DNA from: an uncultured Clostridia bacterium
GTDB taxonomy: Bacteria > Bacillota > Clostridia > TANB77 > CAG-508
Reading direction: 5' to 3'
Assembly: GCA_904419095.1 (NCBI GenBank)
Contig: CAJFQT010000091.1
Coordinates: forward strand, 1 to 5,819
DNA length: 5,819 bases
The notes below the pieces were generated by a model. It had not been told where the DNA came from and did not search any database. It was given only the letters and a program-made list of their open reading frames with translations. The number at the start of each line of letters is the position of its first letter. The first letter of the stretch is position 1. Positions 1-5,131 of this stretch are shown in pieces. A program made the position numbers and the translations under genes.

Positions 1-151
1 CTTTTGGAGCTTGTTCAAAATTCTTTTTAGTTATTTTTAATATGTCTTCTTGCTTTACTAAGTTTGTTAGTCCATCAGATGACATTAATAATATATCATC
101 TTTCAAAAATCCCTTTACCATTACATCTGGTTCTATAAAAGCATTACATCC
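1..151 (-). pseudogene. C-terminal continuation of the PP2C phosphatase in the +1 frame, cut by the window edge
   Basis: Reading from base 151 leftward gives 50 codons without a stop, beginning GCNAFIEPDVMV and running to the left edge. It contains DDILLMSSDGLTNLV, the classic PP2C motif that supplies the third metal-binding Asp (residue 197 if the two parts are joined). It follows directly on the Ala-Leu at the end of the upstream frame, giving the expected ALG junction. The two parts are therefore one gene with one extra base, a C on the coding strand at position 152. The last catalytic motif (GGxDN) would lie outside the window. The fragment has no start of its own. It is either a disrupted gene, a sequence error, or the product of +1 ribosomal frameshifting. 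Confidence 0.85.
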
Positions 152-665
152 GAAGTGCCTTCATTAGCATATTTTTTTGTGGATGATGTTCTGCTTCTTC
201 TTTTGTTATAGTACCATCTTTTACTAATTTTTGAACATAACTATGGTCTTGGGTTAGTTTTCGTATAAATTCGTTTCTTATTCTATATATTCTGCTATCT
301 CCGATATGTCCTATAAAAACTTTGTTATTATATATTAGGGCTATTTCTAATGTTGTTCCCATTCCTTCTAGTTCTGGATTCTCTTTTGATTTTTCATATA
401 CAACCATATTTGCATATTCCATACTGCTCCCTAATAATTGTATTATACTATCTCTGTCTTTAGAAATATCTTTAAAATTATTTTCTATATAACTTTTGGC
501 TGTTTGAATGGCTAAGCTACTTGCTATTTCTCCACCTTTATAGCCTCCCATTCCGTCAGCTAACATATATAATTGTACTTCGTCTAATGAGTTTGAGATG
601 TAATATGAATCTTGATTCATTTCTCTTACTTTGCCTACATCAGATTTAGCATATGCTTTTATCAT
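144..665 (-). CDS. PP2C-family Ser/Thr protein phosphatase (Stp/PrpC type), frame-0 part ending at a frameshift
   Basis: This encodes a metal-dependent (Mn/Mg) phosphatase of the bacterial PP2C family. Such enzymes usually reverse phosphorylation by a PASTA-type Ser/Thr kinase (PrkC/Stk1). Visible family motifs, in order: the N-terminal SDVGKVREMNQDS with metal-ligand Asp19, ADGMGG with metal-ligand Asp37, GMGTT at 101-105, GDSR at 122-125, TQDHS at 138-142, and the HPQKN segment near 161-165. A normal member is about 240-250 residues, but this frame stops after 173, just past the conserved Ala-Leu. The remaining conserved sequence continues in another frame (see 1-151). The ATG at 663-665 is preceded by AGAGGTG at good spacing and by an extended -10 promoter, so the start is secure. 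The kinase gene commonly follows in this family, but that position lies beyond the left edge. Family assignment is very sure; whether a full protein is made is not. Confidence 0.93.
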   Translation of the reverse strand: MIKAYAKSDVGKVREMNQDSYYISNSLDEVQLYMLADGMGGYKGGEIASSLAIQTAKSYIENNFKDISKDRDSIIQLLGSSMEYANMVVYEKSKENPELEGMGTTLEIALIYNNKVFIGHIGDSRIYRIRNEFIRKLTQDHSYVQKLVKDGTITKEEAEHHPQKNMLMKALRM

Positions 666-707
666 TTTTTCACCTCTGTCCTCTAGCTATATAATTTCTT
701 ATTATAT

Positions 708-736
708 TTTATACCACAAGTTGTATATTTTTGCAA
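708..736 (-). promoter_or_regulatory. Predicted sigma-A promoter of the phosphatase gene
   Basis: On the minus strand there is a -35 TTGCAA (736-731), a 17-nt spacer and a -10 TATAAA (713-708). The -10 is preceded by TGG, which fits an extended -10 (TGn). The ATG lies about 40 nt downstream. This makes the phosphatase the first gene of its transcript. Confidence 0.6.
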
Positions 737-744
737 TGATTTTC

Positions 745-773
745 TTTAAAATTGCACCTTCTTATGATATACT
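745..773 (+). promoter_or_regulatory. Predicted extended -10 promoter of deoD
   Basis: TATACT at 768-773 is preceded by TGA at 765-767, an extended -10. A weak -35 (TTTAAA, 745-750) lies 17 nt upstream. The predicted start is near 780, giving a leader of about 25 nt that contains the ribosome-binding site AAGGAGG (792-798). The promoter is back-to-back with the phosphatase promoter and does not overlap it. Confidence 0.5.
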
Positions 774-805
774 TTCTCTAGTTTAAATATAAAGGAGGAA
801 TTGAT

Positions 806-1519
806 ATGTCTACACCACATAATGAGGCAAAAATTGGTGATATTGCCAAAACTGTTATAATGCCAGGTGACCCATTACGAGCAAAATACATTGCTGAAAA
901 TTTTTTAGAAGATGCTAAATTAGTCAATAAGGTAAGAAATATTTTCGCTTATACTGGAAAATATAAAGGTAAGGAAATTACTATAATGGCTTCTGGTATG
1001 GGAATGCCTAGTATGGGAATTTATTGTTATGAATTATATAAATTTTATGGAGTAGAAAAAATCATTCGTATTGGCTCTTGTGGAGGATATACTCCAGATT
1101 TAAAATTATTTGATATTATTTTAGCAGATAATGTTTTTTCTGAAAGTAATTTTGCATTAACTTTAAATAATGATAATTGTCATATTGTCTCTTCTGATAA
1201 AGAATTAACAGATGATATACAAAAGAAAGCTAAAGAAAATGATATATCCATTCATAGAGGCAATACTGTTTGTACAGATTGTTTTGATGTATACATGACT
1301 GATGTTAATAAATTTTTAGAAAGAATTCCTAAAGATTTTAATCCATTAGGTGCAGAAATGGAAGCTTTTGCTTTGTTCTATGTTGCTAAAATGTTAAATA
1401 AAAAAGCTGCTTGTTTAATGAGTGTTGTTGACTCTAAATTTATTAAAGAAGTGGCTTCTCCTGAAGAACGTGAAACGGGTTTGAATACCATGATTAAACT
1501 TGCTTTAGATGTTTGTTAA
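806..1519 (+). CDS. deoD: Purine nucleoside phosphorylase, DeoD type
   Basis: This cytoplasmic salvage enzyme cleaves purine (deoxy)ribonucleosides with phosphate to the free base and (deoxy)ribose-1-phosphate. At 237 aa it has the normal length for the hexameric DeoD class. It opens STPHNEAKIGDIAKTVIMPG and carries the family residues His5, Gly21 and Arg25 (GDPLRAKYIAE), Arg44, Arg88 in IRIGSCGG, and the nucleoside-binding GAEMEA with Glu184 and Glu186. The catalytic acid Asp209 and Arg222 (PEER) occupy the places of E. coli Asp204 and Arg217. The residue before the catalytic Asp is Val (VVD) where E. coli has Ser (VSD), so this is a divergent subgroup. The ATG follows AAGGAGG by 7 nt. It has its own promoter and is probably monocistronic or read through weakly into asd, 88 nt downstream. 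No other pentose or deoxynucleoside catabolic gene is adjacent. Confidence 0.95.
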   Translation: MSTPHNEAKIGDIAKTVIMPGDPLRAKYIAENFLEDAKLVNKVRNIFAYTGKYKGKEITIMASGMGMPSMGIYCYELYKFYGVEKIIRIGSCGGYTPDLKLFDIILADNVFSESNFALTLNNDNCHIVSSDKELTDDIQKKAKENDISIHRGNTVCTDCFDVYMTDVNKFLERIPKDFNPLGAEMEAFALFYVAKMLNKKAACLMSVVDSKFIKEVASPEERETGLNTMIKLALDVC

Positions 1520-1547
1520 CATTTCGTTGTTAAAATCATACAATACT

Positions 1548-1588
1548 ATAAATTAGGTTTATAGATACCTTAAAAAATCTAAATTTAT
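1548..1588 (+). other. Weak A/U-rich hairpin in the deoD-asd gap
   Basis: The arms 1548-1560 and 1575-1588 can pair over about 13 bp with one wobble pair and one bulge, ending 4 nt before the asd ribosome-binding site. It could influence asd translation or be a degenerate deoD terminator, but nearly all pairs are A-U and chance is possible. I found no promoter with good spacing for asd in this 88-nt gap. Confidence 0.25.
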
Positions 1589-1592
1589 GTAT

Positions 1593-1597
1593 AAGGA
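1593..1597 (+). promoter_or_regulatory. Ribosome-binding site that sets the TTG start of asd
   Basis: AAGGA lies 10 nt before the TTG at 1608-1610. An in-frame TAA (1605-1607) sits directly before that TTG, and the first in-frame ATG is codon 103, inside the enzyme, so a non-ATG start is required. The nearby ATG at 1598 is in another frame and closes after 14 codons. Confidence 0.7.
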
Positions 1598-1607
1598 ATG
1601 ATTTTAA

Positions 1608-2600
1608 TTGAGAATAATAAAAAGAATTGCGATTGTAGGTAGTACTGGTTTAGTCGGTAGAACTGTACTAAAAGTTCTTGAAGAAAAAAATTTTCCAAAT
1701 TGTAGCTACACATTATTTTCTTCACAAAAATCTGCTGGTCAAAAAGTTAAATTTTTAGGTCAAAACTATATTATATGTGAACTTAAAGAAAACTCTTTTG
1801 ATTCTGGTTTTGACTATGCAATATTTTGTGCTGGAGGAAATGTTTCTAAAAAATTCATACCAATAGCAGTTAAAAATGGATGTACTGTAATAGATAACAG
1901 TAGTATATTTAGAATGGACGAAAATGTTCCTCTAGTAGTACCAGAAGTCAATCCAGAAGACATTGCAAGCAACAATGGAATAATAGCAAATCCAAACTGC
2001 TCTACAATACAAGCAGTCTTACCATTAAAACCCATTTATGATAATTATGGTATAAAAAGAATAGTATACTCTACATATCAAGCTGTATCAGGTGCTGGAA
2101 GATATGGGATTGAAGTTTTAGAATCAGGTCCAGAAAATAAACCATTGAAAAAGTTCCCATATCCTATTTATAATAACTGTATTCCCCAAATTGACGAATT
2201 CACTCAAGATGGATATACAAAAGAAGAACATAAAATGATAAATGAAACTAGAAAGATTCTGCACGATAGCAATCTAAAAATCACTGCAACAACAGTACGT
2301 GTACCAGTTAAAAATTGCCATAGTGAAAGTATAAACATAGAACTAAAAAATAATTTTGATATTTATGACATAAAAATTTTATTACAAAATTTTCCTGGAA
2401 TTATACTTGTAGACGACACAGAAAAAAAGCATTACCCACTACCAACAAAAGTTGATGGAAATGATGAAGTCTTTGTTGGAAGAGTAAGAAGAGATTACAG
2501 TATAGAAAATGGTTTAAATATCTGGGTAGTAGCAGATAATTTAAGAAAGGGTGCTGCTACAAATGCTGTTCAAATATTAGGAAAAATATTAGAATCTTAA
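1608..2600 (+). CDS. asd: Aspartate-semialdehyde dehydrogenase
   Basis: The enzyme reduces L-aspartyl-4-phosphate with NADPH to L-aspartate 4-semialdehyde, the branch point to lysine/diaminopimelate, threonine and methionine. At 330 aa it has normal length. The N-terminal Rossmann motif GSTGLVG is at 11-17. The catalytic domain has ANPNCSTIQ with nucleophile Cys131, Gln158 followed by SGAGRYG, the EEHKM segment near 206-210, the substrate-binding RVPV at 231-234, and catalytic His238 in NCHSES. The ending GRVRRD...NLRKGAATNAVQ is typical of the family. Every expected active-site element is present, so it should be functional. The start is TTG because no in-frame ATG exists before codon 103. 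No lysine riboswitch, T-box or other leader is visible, and dapA, lysC or other pathway genes are not adjacent. It faces the transketolase half-gene tail to tail. Confidence 0.96.
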   Translation: MRIIKRIAIVGSTGLVGRTVLKVLEEKNFPNCSYTLFSSQKSAGQKVKFLGQNYIICELKENSFDSGFDYAIFCAGGNVSKKFIPIAVKNGCTVIDNSSIFRMDENVPLVVPEVNPEDIASNNGIIANPNCSTIQAVLPLKPIYDNYGIKRIVYSTYQAVSGAGRYGIEVLESGPENKPLKKFPYPIYNNCIPQIDEFTQDGYTKEEHKMINETRKILHDSNLKITATTVRVPVKNCHSESINIELKNNFDIYDIKILLQNFPGIILVDDTEKKHYPLPTKVDGNDEVFVGRVRRDYSIENGLNIWVVADNLRKGAATNAVQILGKILES

Positions 2601-2608
2601 AATTATAT
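2597..2608 (+). repeat. Left copy of a 12-nt direct repeat overlapping the asd stop codon
   Basis: TTAAAATTATAT is found here and again at 3019-3030 in the same orientation. The asd stop TAA (2598-2600) lies inside it. The two copies bracket the palindromic region and may be a target-site duplication. The sequence is entirely A/T, so coincidence is not excluded. Confidence 0.45.
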
Positions 2609-2654
2609 CTTACAAATTACAAACTCCAATTAAGACATAAGACATGTAGAGAAG

Positions 2655-2972
2655 CTACCACTCAAGAAATATTATTCTGTATCGAAGCTTGTGGATAGAG
2701 GTGTACCGCTAAAACTTAAGAAGTATATATATTTAAAAATTGTGAACGGCTCACTACATAGTTTAAGATATTCTATGCAAAATTTTCGGCACCCTTTACT
2801 GTGCTAATTTTCTTACTAAGAAAATTCCACGAACATTTTCCAAAAATTTTGCAAAGAATATCTAAAACTATTCCGATCACACATTCACAATTTTTAAATA
2901 TATATACTTCTTAAGTTTTAGCTTCTCTACTATTTTGAGTTTTGGCTGTGAATTGTATTTCTTGAGTGGTAG
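2655..2972. repeat. Large imperfect inverted repeat (about 318 bp), possible MITE-like element
   Basis: This is the main content of the 424-nt gap between asd and the transketolase gene; no plausible coding sequence is seen in it. Nested arms: 2655-2671 pairs with 2956-2972 (17 of 17), 2708-2746 with 2884-2922 (39 of 39), 2759-2789 with 2840-2870 (28 of 31), and the apical palindrome 2806-2815 with 2817-2826 (10 of 10). Between the outer and main arms about 35 nt on each side have diverged. Smaller hairpins (GTGA/TCAC at 2742-2754, GCAC/GTGC at 2789-2804) sit in the asymmetric parts. A 12-nt sequence, GTAGAGAAGCTA (2646-2657), also recurs inverted at 2919-2930. Transcribed from either side it would fold into a very long stem, so it may also act as a two-way terminator. 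Element identity is inferred, not recognised. Confidence 0.7.
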
Positions 2973-3018
2973 TGGTAATAATAGAGGTATCAACAAAAAT
3001 CCACAAACCATTACAACA

Positions 3019-3030
3019 TTAAAATTATAT
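3019..3030 (+). repeat. Right copy of the 12-nt direct repeat overlapping the transketolase stop codon
   Basis: TTAAAATTATAT, identical to 2597-2608. The minus-strand TAA of the transketolase gene (3027-3025) lies inside it. If one copy and the intervening 410 nt are removed, the two convergent genes end 4 nt apart, a normal tail-to-tail arrangement. Confidence 0.45.
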
Positions 3031-3945
3031 AAAAGCACTTACTATATCATTTGCAATAATCCCAAAAAATTTCATTAACTCCTTAGCATTTCCAGACTTA
3101 CCAAAGGTATCGTTAATTCCAATCCTAACCAACTTTTTAGGGCACTCATCTGTAAGAACTTCTGAAATAGCAGAACCTAATCCTCCGATTACATTATGAT
3201 CTTCAACAGAAACCAATTTATCAGTCTCACTTGCACACTTTACAATTAACTCCCTATCAATAGGCTTAATTGTATGAATATCCACCACTCTAATATAAAT
3301 ACCCTTTTCACTTAAGATTTTTTGAGCCTGTAAAGCTTCATTTACTGTAACTCCGGTAGCGAATACTGTTCCATCAATTCCATTACCAAATTGAATGCCT
3401 TTTCCAATTTCAAATTTTTGATTTGCATCATATATAATTGGAGTGGAAAGTCTTGCTAGTCTCAAATAAACAGGTCCTTCATATTTTGCGATTTCTTTTA
3501 CAGCCCATTTAGTTTCAGTATCATCAGATGTGCTAATAACTGTCATATTGGGAATTGTTCTCATCAAAGAAATATCCTCAATCATTTGATGAGTAGCCCC
3601 ATCTTCTCCTACAGTTATTCCTGCATGGGTTGCACAAATTTTTACATTTAAATTTGGATAACATATACTATTACGTATTTGATCATATGCTCTTCCAGCT
3701 GCAAACATTGCAAACGTGCTAGCAAATGGAATTTTTCCACAAGTAGCCATTCCGGCAGCTGTACTCATCATGTCTTGTTCTGCTATTCCCATATCAAAAA
3801 ATCTATCAGGAAACTCTTTTGCAAACAAATTTGTTTTTGTTGCACCAGATAAGTCTGCATCTAGTACAACTATGTCCTTATTTTCCTTTCCTAGCTCTAA
3901 TAAAGCTTCACCATAGCTTTGTCTTGTTGCTTTTAAATTTTCCAA
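3025..3945 (-). CDS. Transketolase, C-terminal subunit (split type)
   Basis: This is the pyrimidine-binding plus C-terminal half of a thiamine-diphosphate transketolase of the non-oxidative pentose phosphate pathway. It moves two-carbon ketol units between sugar phosphates. In split transketolases it works with a separate N-terminal, diphosphate-binding subunit. At 306 aa it has the usual length of that half. Motifs: DADLSGATKT at 29-38, GIAEQ with the cofactor-activating Glu56, STFAMFAAGRAYDQIR at 76-91, HAGITVGEDGATHQ with His107, Asp115 and His119, RLAR at 162-165, and SVEDHNVIGGLGSA at 246-259. The similar 1-deoxyxylulose-5-phosphate synthase is less likely given the THAGITVGEDGATHQ form. 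TTG is the start: no in-frame ATG lies between an upstream in-frame stop and Met52. The N-terminal subunit normally sits just upstream, but here that place is taken by a hairpin and an unrelated gene. Confidence 0.94.
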   Translation of the reverse strand: MENLKATRQSYGEALLELGKENKDIVVLDADLSGATKTNLFAKEFPDRFFDMGIAEQDMMSTAAGMATCGKIPFASTFAMFAAGRAYDQIRNSICYPNLNVKICATHAGITVGEDGATHQMIEDISLMRTIPNMTVISTSDDTETKWAVKEIAKYEGPVYLRLARLSTPIIYDANQKFEIGKGIQFGNGIDGTVFATGVTVNEALQAQKILSEKGIYIRVVDIHTIKPIDRELIVKCASETDKLVSVEDHNVIGGLGSAISEVLTDECPKKLVRIGINDTFGKSGNAKELMKFFGIIANDIVSAFI

Positions 3946-3952
3946 TTTTATT

Positions 3953-3957
3953 CTCCT
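3953..3957 (-). promoter_or_regulatory. Ribosome-binding site that sets the TTG start of the transketolase half-gene
   Basis: AGGAG on the minus strand (within AAAAGGAGAA) lies 7 nt before the TTG at 3945-3943, an ideal distance. There is no in-frame ATG in the short stretch after the upstream in-frame TAA. A TATGAT that could serve as a -10 sits a few bases further upstream but has no convincing -35. Confidence 0.75.
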
Positions 3958-4010
3958 TTTACTATCATATTTTTAATAACATAGAGATTGTTATTATTTT
4001 ATTTTTATAT

Positions 4011-4046
4011 ATAAACTATAGAGGCGGTTAAGCCTCTATAGTTTAT
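4011..4046 (-). terminator. 15-bp hairpin after the SUMF1-like gene, probable terminator
   Basis: The arms 4011-4025 and 4032-4046 pair perfectly around a 6-nt loop, with the GC-rich GAGGC/GCCTC next to the loop. It lies 16 nt past the stop codon of the SUMF1-like gene, in the gap before the transketolase gene, which fits transcription termination. On the minus strand it is followed by an A/T mix, not a run of T, so termination may be partial. A role as a processing or stabilising stem is also possible. Confidence 0.55.
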
Positions 4047-4062
4047 TACTTATAATTTTATT

Positions 4063-5106
4063 TTATAAGTATAATATTGAACGAAAAGATTCTATTTCGC
4101 CTTTACCAGAATTTTCTCCTGGAAATCGTAAACTTGTATTTGAGCTTGTTCCCACTCTAGAATAGCACCCTCCTCTTGCAACACATGGAAACCATTTACT
4201 CATTGTTTCAGTTGTCCATTCAAGACAATTGCTCCCCATATCACAAATGTTTAATTGTACATCACCAGACATCCCTGTATTTATTGGATGTAAACCTTCA
4301 TTTAAACTTTTTTGTTGAGAATAATTATTTTGTCCATATTTTTGTATAAATAGTATTGCTGTATCCCAAGAATAACTATTTATTAAATCACTCGTTATAT
4401 TAGTGTATAAATCTTGACAAAGATTTGATGCTTCTCCTCTAGTAACATTATTCCATACTGGTTTATTATATTTGCTCTCTACTTTATTGTTTTCTCCTTG
4501 GCTTGCTTCAAATCTAGCAAAATAATATCCACCATTTTCTCTTACACTATCTATAAATCCTTCTATATCTTTTGCTGCTGTACTTTCCTCTGATATTTCT
4601 TCTTCTTTAGCACTAAAAACTTTTTCTTTATATACATCTTGGACTTCTTTTGGTGTACCATCCTCTTCAAATTCATATCTTCCTAATAAAATTTCTCCAT
4701 CTTTTACATCATCTATTGTTCCATCTTCTCCTAAAATTCCATCAACTGGAATCCATACATATTGATTTCCTCCTGCTGTATTATCTAGATCATCACCTTC
4801 AACATCAGATATTACAAATCCTTCTTCTTCTGTTGTTCCTTCAATATGATAAAATCCTTCTGGTACAGTTGCTTTTTTTCTTTCTTTTTTCTCTGTTTTT
4901 TTACTTTCTGAATTGTCATTTTCTGCATTAATAATATTTTGGCTTGATATCTCATTATTACTAATTTCTGTATTGTTTTTATTTAATTGTACTACTAATG
5001 TAACTATTACACCTACAACTGCTATTAGTGCAACAATTATTAGTATTAATACAATTAATGTGATTCCTTTAATGTTATTGTTCTTTTTTTCTTTTGAAAT
5101 TTTCAT
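4063..5106 (-). CDS. Membrane-anchored protein with a formylglycine-generating-enzyme-like (SUMF1, C-type-lectin fold) domain
   Basis: A 347-aa protein probably held at the outer face of the membrane. Residues 1-13 are basic, and 14-40 form one hydrophobic segment beginning KGITLIVLILI, like a type IV prepilin leader but with Val where pilins have the Glu at +5. Residues 42-80 are a polar, Asn/Lys/Glu-rich linker. A conserved-looking block starts at VPEGFYHIEG (81-90) and includes GGNQYVWIPV (112-121), followed by an acidic stretch. The C-terminal part resembles the FGE-sulfatase fold: GGYYFARFEAS (192-202), PVWNNVTRGEASNLC (216-230), SYSWDTAILFI, CDMGSNCLEWT (288-298), VARGGCYSR and the final SFR. 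Catalytic formylglycine synthesis is not supported; binding or surface display is more likely. It starts at ATG after AAGGGGGA and lies 25 nt downstream of the ROK gene, so it is probably co-transcribed with it. Ligand unknown. Confidence 0.8.
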   Translation of the reverse strand: MKISKEKKNNNIKGITLIVLILIIVALIAVVGVIVTLVVQLNKNNTEISNNEISSQNIINAENDNSESKKTEKKERKKATVPEGFYHIEGTTEEEGFVISDVEGDDLDNTAGGNQYVWIPVDGILGEDGTIDDVKDGEILLGRYEFEEDGTPKEVQDVYKEKVFSAKEEEISEESTAAKDIEGFIDSVRENGGYYFARFEASQGENNKVESKYNKPVWNNVTRGEASNLCQDLYTNITSDLINSYSWDTAILFIQKYGQNNYSQQKSLNEGLHPINTGMSGDVQLNICDMGSNCLEWTTETMSKWFPCVARGGCYSRVGTSSNTSLRFPGENSGKGEIESFRSILYL

Positions 5107-5131
5107 TAAAAATCCCCCTTAATTTAAATTC

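Noticed and set aside
1520..1607. Lysine riboswitch or T-box before asd
   Set aside because: The gap is only 88 nt and lacks the conserved elements of either; only a weak A/U hairpin is present.
1814..2035. Open frame antisense to asd (73 codons)
   Set aside because: It lies wholly inside asd on the other strand, has no ribosome-binding site or family signature, and is explained by the asd codons.
2632..2645. Tandem AAGACAT repeat (two copies) as a CRISPR or iteron start
   Set aside because: Only two 7-nt copies with no spacers and no further units; likely chance.
3716..4031. Plus-strand open frames over the 5' part of the transketolase gene
   Set aside because: They are antisense shadows of a strongly conserved gene, with biased composition and no credible start signals.
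4063..5106. Diversity-generating retroelement target, because of the C-type-lectin-like C-terminus
   Set aside because: No reverse transcriptase, template repeat or adjacent near-identical copy is visible in the window; the fold alone is not enough.
4063..5106. Active formylglycine-generating enzyme
   Set aside because: The protein has only fold-level motifs, no recognisable catalytic Cys arrangement, and no sulfatase gene nearby.
4650..5122. Leu/His-rich and hydrophobic plus-strand open frames
   Set aside because: They are the complement of the acidic and membrane-spanning parts of the SUMF1-like gene; Glu/Asp codons read in reverse give Leu/Phe/His runs.
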